Shown: positions 38,623 through 48,450, counted from the first letter of the stretch. The stretch is DNA of 64,000 nt from Rhizobium bangladeshense (GCF_001662075.1 NZ_LYPL01000006.1:310001-374000), one strand, 5' to 3'. The notes: generated by a model not told the origin, from the sequence alone. Program-made: numbers and translations.

Positions 38623-39270
38623 TCAGTGCGGCGTCGCGCTGATGAGATTGAGCGCTGCTTTCGCGCCATCGACGACGAATTGCGCCGCGAGCGCGGCGAG
38701 GATGACCCCGAGGAGCCGGGTCAGGATTGCCCGGCCGGTGACGCCGAGGAAGCGGTCGAGCCGTTCGGCGACGAGCAGCATCAGGAAGGTCAGCAGCAGG
38801 TTGGCGGCGATGACGCCGATCAGCTGCAGCTTTCCGATCGAGGTCGCGAGCGTCCCGGCAAGCAGGATCGTCGCCGAAATCGCGCCGGGGCCGGCGATCA
38901 GTGGCAGGGCGAGGGGAAAAACGGCGACATTTTCGATATGATCCTTGGTGATCGCCACCTCGGTCGCCTTCTCCTTGCGGTCCTGTCGCTTCTCGAAGAC
39001 CATCTCGAAGGCGATCCAGAAGAGCAGCAGCCCACCGGCGATGCGAAAGGCACCGATCGAGATGCCGAGCACGCCGAGCACGCCGGCGCCGAACAAAGCG
39101 AAGACGGCGAGTATGATGAAGGCGATGGTCGAACCGCGCAGCGCCACTTGCGTGCGCTGGGCCCTGCTCATGCCGGTCGTCAACCCCAGGAACAGCGGTG
39201 CCAGCCCGGGCGGATCGATGGTGACGAGAAGCGTCGTGAAGGCGTTGATCAACTGGTCGGCGCTTGCCAT
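38623..39270 (-). CDS. MarC family membrane protein
   Basis: A 215-aa inner-membrane protein with about six hydrophobic segments. MarC family marks are LLVTIDPPGLAPLFLGLT near the N-terminus and FPLALPLIAGPGAIS in the second half. The family was once thought to give drug resistance, but no transport substrate is established. The start MASADQLINAFTT at 39270 follows GGAGAG. It is divergent from gyrA, 237 bp away; no clear regulatory site was seen in that gap. Confidence 0.88.
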   Translation of the reverse strand: MASADQLINAFTTLLVTIDPPGLAPLFLGLTTGMSRAQRTQVALRGSTIAFIILAVFALFGAGVLGVLGISIGAFRIAGGLLLFWIAFEMVFEKRQDRKEKATEVAITKDHIENVAVFPLALPLIAGPGAISATILLAGTLATSIGKLQLIGVIAANLLLTFLMLLVAERLDRFLGVTGRAILTRLLGVILAALAAQFVVDGAKAALNLISATPH

Positions 39271-39507
39271 CGTCTCTCCGAAAGCCCATATGGGTGCGTG
39301 ATTTTCTGCAATTGTGAAGCGGGGATCTGGATTTGGCAAATATGCCGCGGGTGGCCGTTGCGGATTTGTCCGGTCCGGCCGCACAAGTCCCGTGCTTTAC
39401 CCTTTTTCGGCCGCAAAAGCCTGTTCAAAACGCGCTCGGAAATTGGCGCGGGAACAGGCTTTCCGCTATAAATCTTCAAGTGATTCTAGAAGAGATCGTG
39501 ATCTGTT

Positions 39508-42330
39508 TTGACTGAGCAAACACCCCCCGGCGGCGGGAAGCTCCCGCCAGGCATCGAGCCCATCTCCATCATGGAGGAAATGCAGCGGTCGTATCTCGAT
39601 TACGCCATGAGCGTCATCGTCAGCCGCGCGCTGCCCGACGTGCGCGACGGCCTGAAGCCCGTGCACCGGCGCATCCTCTATGGCATGTCCGAGCTCGGCA
39701 TCGACTGGAACAAGAAATACGTCAAATGCGCCCGCGTCACCGGCGACGTGATGGGTAAATACCATCCGCACGGCAATGCCGCGATCTATGATGCGCTCGC
39801 CCGCATGGCGCAGCCCTGGTCGCTGCGGCTGCCGCTGATCGACGGTCAGGGCAATTTCGGCTCCGTCGACGGCGATCCGCCGGCGGCCGAACGTTACACC
39901 GAATGCCGCCTCGAAAAGGCCGCCCATTCGCTGCTCGACGATCTCGACAAGGAAACCGTCGACTTCCGCGACAACTACGACGGCACGCTGTCCGAACCGG
40001 TCGTGGTTCCCGCGAAATTCCCGAACCTGCTCGTCAACGGCGCCGGCGGCATCGCCGTCGGCATGGCGACCAACATTCCGCCGCACAATCTTTCCGAAGT
40101 GATCGACGGCTGCATCGCGCTGATCAACGATCCGGCGATCGAACTGCCGGAACTGATGCAGATCATTCCCGGCCCGGATTTTCCGACGGGCGCCAAGATC
40201 CTCGGCCGCGCCGGCATCCGCTCGGCCTACGAGACCGGCCGCGGCTCGGTCATCATGCGCGGCGTCGCGACGATCGAGCCGATGCGTGGCGACCGTGAGC
40301 AGATCATCATCACCGAAATCCCCTATCAGGTGAACAAGGCGACGATGATCGAAAAGATGGCCGAACTGGTGCGCGAAAAGCGCATCGAGGGCATCTCCGA
40401 CCTGCGCGACGAATCCGACCGGCAGGGCTATCGCGTCGTCATCGAGCTGAAGCGCGACGCCAATGCCGAGGTCATCCTCAACCAGCTCTATCGTTATACG
40501 CCGCTGCAGACCTCATTCGGCTGCAACATGGTGGCGCTGAACGGCGGCAAGCCGGAGCAGCTGACGCTGCTCGACATGCTGCGCGCCTTCGTCTCCTTCC
40601 GCGAAGAAGTCGTTAGCCGGAGAACAAAATTCCTGCTGCGCAAGGCGCGCGAGCGTGCCCATGTGTTGGTCGGCCTTGCCATTGCGGTGGCCAACATCGA
40701 CGAAGTCATCCGCGTCATCCGCCAGGCGCCTGATCCGCAGTCGGCCCGCGAAGAACTGATGACCCGCCGCTGGCCGGCGGCAGATGTCGAAAGCCTGATC
40801 CGTCTGATTGACGATCCGCGCCATCGCATTAACGAGGACATGACGTACAACCTGTCGGAAGAGCAGGCCCGCGCCATCCTTGAGCTGCGTCTTGCCCGCC
40901 TCACGGCCCTTGGCCGTGACGAAATCGGCGACGAACTCAACAAGATCGGCGAGGAAATCCGGGATTATCTCGATATTCTGTCCTCGCGTGTCCGCATCCA
41001 GACCATCGTCAAGGATGAACTCACCGCCGTGCGCGACGAGTTCGGCACACCGCGCCGCACCGAGATCGTCGATGGCGGCCTCGAAATGGACGATGAGGAT
41101 CTCATTGCCCGCGAGGACATGGTCGTCACCGTCTCGCATCTCGGTTATATCAAGCGGGTACCGCTGACCACCTACCGCGCTCAGCGCCGTGGCGGCAAGG
41201 GCCGCTCCGGCATGACCACCCGCGACGAGGATTTCGTTAGCCGGCTATTCGTGGTCAATACTCATACGCCGGTTTTGTTCTTCTCTTCGCGAGGCATCGT
41301 CTACAAGGAGAAGGTCTGGCGTCTGCCGATCGGCACACCGACCTCGCGCGGCAAGGCGCTGATCAACATGCTGCCGCTCGAACCCGGAGAGCGCATCACC
41401 ACCATCCTGCCCTTGCCCGAGGACGAGGCGAGCTGGGACAATCTCGACGTCATGTTCTCGACGACGCGCGGCACGGTTCGCCGCAACAAGCTGTCGGACT
41501 TCGTCCAGGTCAACCGCAACGGCAAGATCGCCATGAAGCTCGAGGAGGAGGGCGACGAAATCCTCTCCGTCGAGACCTGCACGGAACGTGATGACGTGCT
41601 GCTGACCACCGCGCTCGGCCAGTGCATCCGCTTCTCCGTCGACGATGTTCGCGTCTTCGCCGGTCGCAACTCCATCGGCGTGCGCGGCATCAATCTCGGC
41701 GAGGGCGATCGCATTATCTCGATGACCATCGTCGGCCATGTCGATGCCGAGCCGTGGGAGCGCGCCGCCTATCTGAAGCGCTCTGCCGCCGAACGTCGCG
41801 CGACGGGCGTCGATGAAGAGGATATCGCTCTCGTCGGCGAGGAAGTCACCGAGGAGGGGCAGCTCTCCGATGAGCGTTATGAAGAGCTGAAGGCACGCGA
41901 GCAGTTCGTGCTCACCGTCTCCGAGAAGGGCTTCGGCAAGCGCTCGTCGTCTTATGACTTCCGCATCTCCGGCCGCGGCGGCAAGGGCATCCGCGCCACC
42001 GACACCTCGAAAACCGGCGAAATCGGCGAATTGGTTGCGGCCTTCCCGGTCGATGACGGCGATCAGATCATGCTGGTTTCGGATGGCGGCCAGCTGATCC
42101 GCGTGCCGGTCGGCGGCATCCGTATCGCCAGCCGCGCCACCAAGGGCGTCACTATCTTCTCGACGGCCAAGGACGAGAAGGTCGTTTCGGTCGAACGCAT
42201 CAGCGAGCCGGAAGAGGATGAGACGGAGGAAGCCGTCGAGACCGCCGAAGGTGCTTCCGTTGCTGAGGAAGGTTCAGTCGGCGAAACGCCGGTTGCCGAT
42301 GGTGATCCCGCCGGGCCTGCCGAGGAATGA
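39508..42330 (+). CDS. gyrA: DNA gyrase subunit A
   Basis: A 940-aa type-II topoisomerase subunit that introduces negative supercoils with GyrB. It starts with TTG ([15 protein letters not shown]), preceded by AGAAGAGA. The catalytic tyrosine is in [12 protein letters not shown] (about residue 130), the GyrA box is [10 protein letters not shown], and a beta-pinwheel C-terminal domain ends in a long acidic tail. At the quinolone site the sequence is [15 protein letters not shown], with Ala91 where E. coli has Ser83. A terminator follows the gene. Confidence 0.97.
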   Translation: MTEQTPPGGGKLPPGIEPISIMEEMQRSYLDYAMSVIVSRALPDVRDGLKPVHRRILYGMSELGIDWNKKYVKCARVTGDVMGKYHPHGNAAIYDALARMAQPWSLRLPLIDGQGNFGSVDGDPPAAERYTECRLEKAAHSLLDDLDKETVDFRDNYDGTLSEPVVVPAKFPNLLVNGAGGIAVGMATNIPPHNLSEVIDGCIALINDPAIELPELMQIIPGPDFPTGAKILGRAGIRSAYETGRGSVIMRGVATIEPMRGDREQIIITEIPYQVNKATMIEKMAELVREKRIEGISDLRDESDRQGYRVVIELKRDANAEVILNQLYRYTPLQTSFGCNMVALNGGKPEQLTLLDMLRAFVSFREEVVSRRTKFLLRKARERAHVLVGLAIAVANIDEVIRVIRQAPDPQSAREELMTRRWPAADVESLIRLIDDPRHRINEDMTYNLSEEQARAILELRLARLTALGRDEIGDELNKIGEEIRDYLDILSSRVRIQTIVKDELTAVRDEFGTPRRTEIVDGGLEMDDEDLIAREDMVVTVSHLGYIKRVPLTTYRAQRRGGKGRSGMTTRDEDFVSRLFVVNTHTPVLFFSSRGIVYKEKVWRLPIGTPTSRGKALINMLPLEPGERITTILPLPEDEASWDNLDVMFSTTRGTVRRNKLSDFVQVNRNGKIAMKLEEEGDEILSVETCTERDDVLLTTALGQCIRFSVDDVRVFAGRNSIGVRGINLGEGDRIISMTIVGHVDAEPWERAAYLKRSAAERRATGVDEEDIALVGEEVTEEGQLSDERYEELKAREQFVLTVSEKGFGKRSSSYDFRISGRGGKGIRATDTSKTGEIGELVAAFPVDDGDQIMLVSDGGQLIRVPVGGIRIASRATKGVTIFSTAKDEKVVSVERISEPEEDETEEAVETAEGASVAEEGSVGETPVADGDPAGPAEE

Positions 42331-42337
42331 TCAGCTG

Positions 42338-42368
42338 AAAGGGCGGCTTCGGGCCGCCCTTTTCTTTT
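42338..42368 (+). terminator. Intrinsic terminator of gyrA
   Basis: AAAGGGCGGC (42338-42347) pairs with GCCGCCCTTT (42353-42362) across a TTCGG loop, followed by TCTTTT. Confidence 0.9.
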
Positions 42369-42479
42369 GGGCTTAGCCTGGCTTATCCCCAAGAAAAAAG
42401 CCGGACGCTGGGTGCATCCGGCTTTGAAGGACCCGAGGCGGCGGAAGGGTGCCGCTCTTGGGTGGGGAAGGGAGGAATG

Positions 42480-42620
42480 TCAGAATGCGCTATGTTTTTC
42501 GTTCAGCGCTTTCATCTCCGCGTCTTCGCGCCGGAGCGCTGAAATCGTCGAGGCCACAGACACGATGAACATCACGCTGATGAGGGCGGTGAGTACTGTC
42601 AAGATCGTGAACATAGGCAT
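42480..42620 (-). CDS. Small single-helix membrane protein, 46 aa
   Basis: A short ORF with a good ribosome site (AGGAAAGGA just before the ATG). It encodes MPMFTILTVLTALISVMFIV and a charged C-terminal half ALRREDAEMKALNEKH. One hydrophobic helix spans about residues 4-28. It starts 30 bp after the stop of the 51-aa ORF at 42651, so the two probably share the stress-type promoter at 42855. No family is recognised. The opposite-strand frame here looks non-coding. Confidence 0.6.
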   Translation of the reverse strand: MPMFTILTVLTALISVMFIVSVASTISALRREDAEMKALNEKHSAF

Positions 42621-42650
42621 TCCTTTCCTGGGGAGTTGCGTTCTCGCCCC

Positions 42651-42806
42651 TCAGTACTGGCCCAGCACGGCCGCGCGGGCCGAAGCATAGGGACCATAAA
42701 CCTTGGACGTATCGGCCTTCTGATCATAGAGAGCGACAGTTGCGGTGAGCATGCCCGTGACCATTACCATCCAGAGCACGTTAATCATCGTAATCTTGCC
42801 GGGCAT
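42651..42806 (-). CDS. Small membrane protein, 51 aa, with a stress-type promoter
   Basis: A 51-aa ORF starting MPGKITMINVLWMVMVTGML, with an AGGAAGGA ribosome site 7 bases upstream. One transmembrane helix spans about residues 7-26, followed by a short polar tail (YDQKADTSKVYGPYASARAA). An EcfG/RpoE2-type promoter lies 49 bp upstream. The 46-aa ORF follows on the same strand. Function is unknown. Promoter and layout suggest an envelope protein of the general stress response. Confidence 0.65.
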   Translation of the reverse strand: MPGKITMINVLWMVMVTGMLTATVALYDQKADTSKVYGPYASARAAVLGQY

Positions 42807-42854
42807 GTTTAGTCCTTCCTGCCGCGCTAATCGCATCTATGGGTCGGTTGAGTG

Positions 42855-42879
42855 AACGCATCCGTTTGAAAATGGTTCC
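42855..42879 (-). promoter_or_regulatory. EcfG/RpoE2-type general stress promoter
   Basis: On the minus strand GGAAC (42879-42875) and CGTT (42858-42855) are separated by 16 bases, exactly the GGAAC-N16/17-CGTT pattern of alphaproteobacterial EcfG sigma factors. It is placed to transcribe the 51-aa and 46-aa membrane-protein ORFs. Confidence 0.75.
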
Positions 42880-42911
42880 GTCGGATGTTGAGGGGTGTTT
42901 ACCAATGGCGA

Positions 42912-42951
42912 TCTGAAGCCTCCTTGAATGTCTCGTTCATCTGGCGTTCAG
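42912..42951 (-). promoter_or_regulatory. 40-bp duplicated block, copy 1, with GTTC-N7-GTTC
   Basis: GTTC-ATCTGGC-GTTC (42935-42949) has the spacing of an alphaproteobacterial LexA box, though its spacer is GC-rich. The surrounding 40 bp matches the block at 43198-43237 at about 32 positions. It lies about 35 bp beyond the EcfG -35 box and overlaps the end of the 63-aa ORF. Confidence 0.4.
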
Positions 42952-43128
42952 ATTCGAGACCCGGTTTTGTTCGCGCAGCCGGCCCTGGGCGCGCACGATC
43001 GCTGCATGTTCGGCAAGCTCCGGCCGCACCCAGCTCACCTCGTAGCGATCGGCGAAAAAGCCATAGGCCATTTCGGCGGCGAGAGAGAAAAGGACGGCAA
43101 GCGCAACGAGCACGATCAGCATGAACAT
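42937..43128 (-). CDS. Possible small membrane protein, 63 aa
   Basis: A 63-aa ORF, MFMLIVLVALAVLFSLAAEM followed by a mixed-charge tail (ADRYEVSWVRPELAEHAAIV). One strong hydrophobic helix spans residues 1-20. No good ribosome site is seen; the frame stays open upstream through plausible-looking sequence but without an ATG, so the start may be different or the gene may be a remnant. It is the third small membrane ORF in the gyrA-coaD gap and has a copy of the 40-bp block about 70 bp upstream. Confidence 0.45.
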   Translation of the reverse strand: MFMLIVLVALAVLFSLAAEMAYGFFADRYEVSWVRPELAEHAAIVRAQGRLREQNRVSNLNAR

Positions 43129-43197
43129 GGTCTTTCGGGGAACGCCGGATGTCGGAATGGCATCGGCTGCCTTGATGATCCAGTTAAGCAGGTTCTG

Positions 43198-43237
43198 TCT
43201 GAAACAGCCTTGAATGGCACGTTCATTCGCCGTTCAG
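43198..43237 (-). promoter_or_regulatory. 40-bp duplicated block, copy 2, with GTTC-N7-GTTC
   Basis: GTTC-ATTCGCC-GTTC (43221-43235) again matches the LexA spacing. It lies about 70 bp upstream of the 63-aa ORF. The other half of the 43129-43316 gap, before coaD, shows no clear promoter. Confidence 0.4.
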
Positions 43238-43316
43238 CCGTAGGAAACGGCGGGGCAAATCACTTGCGGCAAGGCAGCATCCATGACAAAAGGCGTCAAA
43301 CCAACGGCTGAGCTAG

Positions 43317-43811
43317 ATGACGACAGCGTTCTATCCTGGGTCCTTCGACCCAATCACCAACGGACATGTGGATGTTCTGGTCCAGGCCCTGAACGTCGCC
43401 GAAAAGCTGATCGTCGCGATCGGCATCCATCCCGGCAAGGCACCGCTCTTTTCGTTCGACGAGAGAGCCGAGCTGATCCGCCTCTCCCTGGCGCAAGCGC
43501 TGCCCGGCAAGACCGGCGACATCACTGTCGTCGCCTTCGACAATCTGGTCGTCGATGCCGCCCGTGCCCATGGCGCAACGCTTTTGATCCGCGGCCTTCG
43601 CGACGGTACCGACCTTGATTACGAAATGCAGATGGCCGGCATGAACAGGGCGATGGCGCCCGACATCCAGACCATCTTTTTGCCGGCGGGCACGGCTTCG
43701 CGGCCCATTACCGCCACATTGGTCCGCCAGATCGCCGCCATGGGCGGCGATGTCAGCGCTTTCGTGCCGGCCGCCGTCTTGCAAGCCCTCACATCCAAGC
43801 GCCCAAACTAG
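43317..43811 (+). CDS. coaD: Phosphopantetheine adenylyltransferase
   Basis: A 164-aa hexameric enzyme making dephospho-CoA from 4'-phosphopantetheine and ATP, the fourth step of CoA synthesis. The nucleotidyltransferase T/HxGH motif appears as [16 protein letters not shown] at the N-terminus, with [21 protein letters not shown] and the C-terminal [20 protein letters not shown] as expected. It is followed by two cyclophilin genes on the same strand. Confidence 0.96.
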   Translation: MTTAFYPGSFDPITNGHVDVLVQALNVAEKLIVAIGIHPGKAPLFSFDERAELIRLSLAQALPGKTGDITVVAFDNLVVDAARAHGATLLIRGLRDGTDLDYEMQMAGMNRAMAPDIQTIFLPAGTASRPITATLVRQIAAMGGDVSAFVPAAVLQALTSKRPN

Positions 43812-43869
43812 CAAGTAAAAAGTCTAGCAAACGCAAAGACCAGGCGGAACTCGCCGCAACGGAGCCCAT

Positions 43870-44442
43870 ATGAAACTCTTTTATCTCGCATTTGCCGGCG
43901 TGCTCTATCTGGCCTCCTTCGCCGGGGATGCCTTTGCCCAGGCGGCCGATCACTATCTCACCATCCAGCTGAAGAACGGCCCTGTCGTCATCCAGTTGAT
44001 GCCTGATGTCGCGCCGAAGCACGTTGCCCAGATCGAGGCGCTGGCCAAGAAGGGCGAATACGACAATGTCGGCTTCCACCGTGTTATCGACGGCTTCATG
44101 GCCCAGACCGGCGACGTCAAATATGGCAACATGGAAAAGGGCTTCGATGCCAGCCTGGCCGGCACCGGCTCCTCCGATCTGCCCGATATTCCGGCTGAGT
44201 TCTCCAGGACCCCGTTCGTGCGCGGCACGGTCGGCATGGCCCGCTCCCAGGATCCGAATTCCGCCAATTCGCAGTTCTTCATCATGTTCGCCGACGGTTC
44301 CTTCCTGAACGGCCAGTATACCGTCGTCGGCAAGGTCGTTTCCGGCATGGAGAATGTCGACAAGATCAAGCGCGGCGAAGGCCAGAACGGCGAAGTCAAA
44401 AATCCCGACCGGATGATCAAGGTCACCCTGGGCAAGAAGTAA
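43870..44442 (+). CDS. ppiA: Periplasmic cyclophilin-type peptidyl-prolyl isomerase
   Basis: A 190-aa prolyl isomerase. A signal peptide (MKLFYLAFAGVLYLASFAGDAFAQ, split at about residue 24) sends it to the periplasm. The cyclophilin core is intact: GFHRVIDGFMAQTGDV, GTVGMARSQDPNSANSQFFI and the NGQYTVVGKV block. It lies 28 bp before a second, cytoplasmic cyclophilin and probably arose by duplication. Confidence 0.92.
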   Translation: MKLFYLAFAGVLYLASFAGDAFAQAADHYLTIQLKNGPVVIQLMPDVAPKHVAQIEALAKKGEYDNVGFHRVIDGFMAQTGDVKYGNMEKGFDASLAGTGSSDLPDIPAEFSRTPFVRGTVGMARSQDPNSANSQFFIMFADGSFLNGQYTVVGKVVSGMENVDKIKRGEGQNGEVKNPDRMIKVTLGKK

Positions 44443-44470
44443 GTTACGAGACAAACAAGAGGAGAAGGCA

Positions 44471-44980
44471 ATGGCCGAGATCAAGGATCCCGAAAACACC
44501 ATCATTCTGGAAACCACCAAGGGCAAGGTTGTCATTCAGCTGCTGCCGCAGGTCGCCCCGGAGCACGTCGCCCGCATCAAGGAACTCGCCCGTGAGAAGG
44601 CCTATGACGGCGTCGTCTTCCATCGCGTCATTCAGGATTTCATGGCCCAGACGGGTGATGTCGAATATGGCAAGAAGGGTTCCGAAACCTTCAATCCCGG
44701 CCGCGCCGGCATGGGCGGCTCCTCCAAGCCGGACCTGAAGGCTGAATTCTCCGCGACTTCGCATATTCGCGGCACCTGCTCGATGGCCCGTTCGCAGAAC
44801 CCGAACTCGGCCAACTCGCAGTTCTTCATCTGCTTCACCGACGCGCCGTGGCTGAATAAGCAGTATTCCGTCTGGGGCCAGGTGATCGAAGGCATGGACA
44901 ATGTCGACAAGATCAAGCGCGGCGAACCGGTTTCCGATCCGGACTCGATCGTCTCCATGCGGGTTGCCGCCGACGTCTGA
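44471..44980 (+). CDS. ppiB: Cytoplasmic cyclophilin-type peptidyl-prolyl isomerase
   Basis: A 169-aa cyclophilin without a signal peptide, so cytoplasmic. It has VVFHRVIQDFMAQTGDVEYG, GTCSMARSQNPNSANSQFFICF and the WLNKQYSVWGQVIEGM block. GAGGAGAAGG precedes the ATG. It shares strong similarity with the preceding ppiA product. A hairpin terminator separates it from queA. Confidence 0.94.
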   Translation: MAEIKDPENTIILETTKGKVVIQLLPQVAPEHVARIKELAREKAYDGVVFHRVIQDFMAQTGDVEYGKKGSETFNPGRAGMGGSSKPDLKAEFSATSHIRGTCSMARSQNPNSANSQFFICFTDAPWLNKQYSVWGQVIEGMDNVDKIKRGEPVSDPDSIVSMRVAADV

Positions 44981-44996
44981 TTGTGATTTCTGCTGG

Positions 44997-45038
44997 AACC
45001 CGCCCTTGCGCGAAAGCGCGGGGGCGGGTTTCGCTTTG
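44997..45038 (+). terminator. Terminator after ppiB
   Basis: AACCCGCCC (44997-45005) pairs with GGGCGGGTT (45022-45030), with GCGCGAAAGCGC inside the loop, followed by TTCGCTTT. The T-run is broken, so strength may be moderate. Confidence 0.65.
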
Positions 45039-45049
45039 AAAGTGCTCTT

Positions 45050-46135
45050 ATGCGCGTAGACCTTTTCGATTTCGATCTGCCCGATGAACGCATCGCGTTG
45101 CGGCCCGCCGAACCGCGCGATAGCGCGCGCTTACTGATCGTCGATCCCCATGCGGAAAGCGCGCTCTCGGATCATCACGTTTACGATCTGCCGTCGTTTC
45201 TGCGCGCCGGTGACGCGCTCGTCTTCAACGATACCAAGGTCATTCCCGCCCAGCTCGAAGGCATCCGCCATCGCGACGGCGCCGGCAGCCAGCAGGTGTC
45301 GGCAACGCTGCATATGCGCGTCGGCCCCAGCCGCTGGAAGGCCTTTGCCAAGCCCGGCAAACGCATCAAGGAGGGCGACCGCATCGCCTTCGGCCATTCC
45401 GGTGAAAGCTGCTTCCTCGGCTCGCTCGATGCCACCGTCGAGGAAAAGGGCGAGGCCGGCGAAGTGACGCTCGCATTCGATCTGTCCGGCCCCGCCCTCG
45501 ACGAGGCGATCGCTGCCGTCGGCCATATTCCGCTGCCGCCCTATATCGCCGCCAAACGTCCCGAGGACGAGCGCGACCGCGCCGATTACCAGACGATCTA
45601 TGCTCGCGAGGAGGGCGCCGTCGCCGCCCCCACCGCCGGCCTGCATTTCACGCCTGATCTGTTTGCGGCGTTGGATAAGGCCGGCATCGAGCGCCATTTC
45701 GTCACGCTGCATGTCGGGGCCGGCACCTTCCTGCCGGTCAAGGCCGACGATACCGACGATCACAAGATGCATCTCGAAAGTGGTTATGTCAGCGGTGAAA
45801 TCGCCGCCCGGCTGAATGCCGTCAAGGCAAGGGGCGGGCGTATCGTCTGCGTCGGCACGACTTCGCTGCGGCTGATCGAAAGCGCGGCCGGGGAAAGCGG
45901 AGAGATCAAGCCCTGGTCCGGCGCCACCGGTATCTTCATCACACCCGGCTACCGTTTCAAGGCGGTCGACATTCTGATGACCAATTTCCACCTGCCGCGC
46001 TCGACCCTTTTCATGCTGGTCTCGGCCTTCTCAGGCTTCGAAACCATGCACGCCGCCTATGAATATGCCATTTCGACAGGCTACCGCTTCTACTCCTACG
46101 GCGACGCGAGCCTTCTTTTCCGGAAAGACAAATGA
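45050..46135 (+). CDS. queA: S-adenosylmethionine:tRNA ribosyltransferase-isomerase
   Basis: A 361-aa enzyme that transfers ribose from SAM to 7-aminomethyl-7-deazaguanine in tRNA, forming epoxyqueuosine. It begins [20 protein letters not shown] and has [35 protein letters not shown] and [14 protein letters not shown], all family blocks. It overlaps tgt by 4 bp (ATGA), so the two queuosine steps are translationally coupled. Confidence 0.96.
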   Translation: MRVDLFDFDLPDERIALRPAEPRDSARLLIVDPHAESALSDHHVYDLPSFLRAGDALVFNDTKVIPAQLEGIRHRDGAGSQQVSATLHMRVGPSRWKAFAKPGKRIKEGDRIAFGHSGESCFLGSLDATVEEKGEAGEVTLAFDLSGPALDEAIAAVGHIPLPPYIAAKRPEDERDRADYQTIYAREEGAVAAPTAGLHFTPDLFAALDKAGIERHFVTLHVGAGTFLPVKADDTDDHKMHLESGYVSGEIAARLNAVKARGGRIVCVGTTSLRLIESAAGESGEIKPWSGATGIFITPGYRFKAVDILMTNFHLPRSTLFMLVSAFSGFETMHAAYEYAISTGYRFYSYGDASLLFRKDK

Positions 46136-47262
46136 CCGAGAACTTCCAATTCACCTTGAAGAAGACCGATGCCGGAGCGCGCCTCGGCGAAATCTCCATG
46201 CCGCGCGGCGAAATCCGCACGCCGGCCTTCATGCCTGTCGGAACGGTCGGTACCGTCAAGGCCATGTATCTCGACCAGGTGCGCGAGACCGGCGCCGACA
46301 TCATCCTCGGCAATACCTATCACCTGATGCTGCGCCCGACCGCCGAACGCGTCGCCCGTCTGGGCGGCCTGCACAAGCTCATTCGCTGGGAACATCCGAT
46401 CCTGACGGATTCCGGCGGCTTCCAGGTCATGTCGCTCTCCGGCCTGCGCAAGCTCGACGAGCAGGGCGTCACCTTCAAATCGCATGTCGACGGCAGCCTG
46501 CATCACATGTCGCCGGAGCGCTCCATCGAAATTCAAGGGCTGCTCGGCTCCGATATCCAGATGCAGCTCGACGAATGCGTGGCGCTGCCGGCCGAGCCGA
46601 AGGAGATCGAGCGCGCCATGGAGATGTCGCTGCGCTGGGCCGAGCGCTGCAGGGTCGCCTTCGGCGAGCAGCCAGGCAAGGCGATGTTCGGCATCGTCCA
46701 GGGCGGTGACATTCCGGCGCTGCGCATCCGCTCGGCCGAGGCGCTGAGCCAGCTCGACCTCAAGGGTTATGCCGTCGGCGGTCTTGCCGTCGGCGAGCCG
46801 CAGGACGTCATGCTGCGGATGCTGGAAACGACGCTGCCGGTGCTACCTTCGGAAAAGCCGCGTTACCTCATGGGCGTCGGCACGCCTGACGACATCCTGA
46901 AATCGGTCGCCCGCGGCATCGACATGTTCGACTGCGTGATGCCGACCCGTTCCGGCCGCCACGGTCTCGCCTTCACCCGCCGCGGCAAGGTCAATATCCG
47001 CAATGCCCGCCACGCGGAGGACATGCGCCCGCTCGACGAGCAATCGAACTGCCCGGCCTCGCGCGATTATTCGCGTGCCTATCTGCACCATCTCGTCCGC
47101 GCCAACGAGGCGCTCGGCGGCATGCTGCTCTCCTGGCACAACCTCGCCTATTACCAGGAACTGATGCAGGGCATTCGCAAGGCGATCGACGAAGGCCGCT
47201 TCGCCGATTTCATGGCGGAAACGATGGCGGAATGGGCAAGGGGCGATCTCGACCCGGTGTAA
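46132..47262 (+). CDS. tgt: tRNA-guanine transglycosylase with altered zinc site
   Basis: A 376-aa enzyme that exchanges guanine 34 of tRNA for preQ1 in queuosine synthesis. Active-site blocks are present: [13 protein letters not shown] with the catalytic Asp region, GGLAVGEP and [13 protein letters not shown]. The zinc site usually reads CxCxxC plus His, but here it is S305-N-C307-P-A-S310 (followed by [10 protein letters not shown]), with the His of SWHNL kept. Two of three cysteine ligands are therefore serine. The chain is otherwise normal in length and sits in an operon with queA. Confidence 0.95.
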   Translation: MTENFQFTLKKTDAGARLGEISMPRGEIRTPAFMPVGTVGTVKAMYLDQVRETGADIILGNTYHLMLRPTAERVARLGGLHKLIRWEHPILTDSGGFQVMSLSGLRKLDEQGVTFKSHVDGSLHHMSPERSIEIQGLLGSDIQMQLDECVALPAEPKEIERAMEMSLRWAERCRVAFGEQPGKAMFGIVQGGDIPALRIRSAEALSQLDLKGYAVGGLAVGEPQDVMLRMLETTLPVLPSEKPRYLMGVGTPDDILKSVARGIDMFDCVMPTRSGRHGLAFTRRGKVNIRNARHAEDMRPLDEQSNCPASRDYSRAYLHHLVRANEALGGMLLSWHNLAYYQELMQGIRKAIDEGRFADFMAETMAEWARGDLDPV

Positions 47263-47264
47263 GA

Positions 47265-48347
47265 CTAGCTCGCTCCCGCGCGGCGCTCCGCGGGAACCTC
47301 AGATGCTGGTCTCGGCACGACCATTGTTTTGAGCTTTTTGCGCACTGGCTCGTCGAAGTGAATGGCGACGATGCCGGCCATGATGAAAATCGCGATCACG
47401 ACGACCATACCGGCGCCTGGGGAGGCCGGGAGGTCCAAGCCCTTTTGCCGCAGTAGATGAAGCAACTCGAAGATGGGCGCGTGGAGGATATAAATCGGGT
47501 AGGAAACGATCCCCAGCCAGCGGAATGCCAGCTCGACAAGGCCAGTCTGCCTCGTGCGCATTGCGACCCAGACAATCGCCGGGAAAATCGTCAGGCATAT
47601 TAGAAGATCAAAATAGGGAAGGCCGTAGAATGTGCTCGCGGGTATATTCGTGATCACAATAAGGCAACCACAGAGGAGAATGCCGATGGTATTTCCTCTA
47701 TTGACCGCATTCGGCGGCCGTACCTCGTACAACCTGTGAAGGCAGATCCCGAGCGAGAACGAGAACAAAATTCTCGAGAAGCCAAATCCGAAGTAGCCCG
47801 CCTGATGGCCAATGTCGAAATTGCCTCCAAGCGCTCCGTACAAGGTGATACCCGCTGCTCCGAGGGCGATGGCGAGCAAGATTCTGGACGATAGTCGTAC
47901 CAGAAGAACGGAAAACAGCACTCCAGCCCAGAGTTCGAAGAAGAGCGACCAACTCGGCCCGTTTAACGGAAAGGCGCCCCCCGTGCCCGCGTTTGGAATG
48001 AACAGAATCGCCCTCAGCAGAAGGCCGGCGAGGGTAAGATAATCGAAGCCGAATTGAATTGTATAGCTGACAAGGCCGACAGGAAGAGAAAGCAGATAAA
48101 CAGGATAGAGCCGAATGATACGTTGCAGCAAAAATCCGGCAGGCGAGATCTGTCCCGTTGCCAGTTGCCTTTCGTATGAATTTGCAAGAACGACGCCGCT
48201 CAAAAGAAAGAAGAGGTCCACGGCGAGATAGCTGATATTCCCCGGTATCGGACCGAGCGTGCCGCCAGTATGCAGGAACATGACCATGATGGCCGCGATT
48301 CCCCGCAACGCTTCAAGAGCCGTGAAATATCGCTTTCCAGTATTCAA
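47265..48347 (-). CDS. Acyltransferase 3 family membrane protein
   Basis: A 360-aa integral membrane O-acyltransferase of the OafA/NodX type, which acetylates surface polysaccharides or Nod factors. It starts MNTGKRYFTALEALRGIAAI with the typical ALRG...MFLH pattern (Arg and His of the R-x10-H motif) and carries about ten hydrophobic segments. The base composition looks more AT-rich than neighbouring genes, a sign of possible transfer. It converges on tgt with only 2 bp between stops. The true substrate is unknown. Confidence 0.85.
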   Translation of the reverse strand: MNTGKRYFTALEALRGIAAIMVMFLHTGGTLGPIPGNISYLAVDLFFLLSGVVLANSYERQLATGQISPAGFLLQRIIRLYPVYLLSLPVGLVSYTIQFGFDYLTLAGLLLRAILFIPNAGTGGAFPLNGPSWSLFFELWAGVLFSVLLVRLSSRILLAIALGAAGITLYGALGGNFDIGHQAGYFGFGFSRILFSFSLGICLHRLYEVRPPNAVNRGNTIGILLCGCLIVITNIPASTFYGLPYFDLLICLTIFPAIVWVAMRTRQTGLVELAFRWLGIVSYPIYILHAPIFELLHLLRQKGLDLPASPGAGMVVVIAIFIMAGIVAIHFDEPVRKKLKTMVVPRPASEVPAERRAGAS

Positions 48348-48450
48348 CCTGCCAATCCCCCGCTGGCGGTTTTTTACTCCAGCACGATTTCAAAATAGTT
48401 AGTGCAAGGAATCAGTGCTGCATTGTTGATCCAGCCAAGAACAGCACATC

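Noticed and set aside
42367..42690. 107-codon plus-strand ORF after gyrA
   Set aside because: It starts in the gyrA terminator and is antisense to two small ORFs with good ribosome sites.
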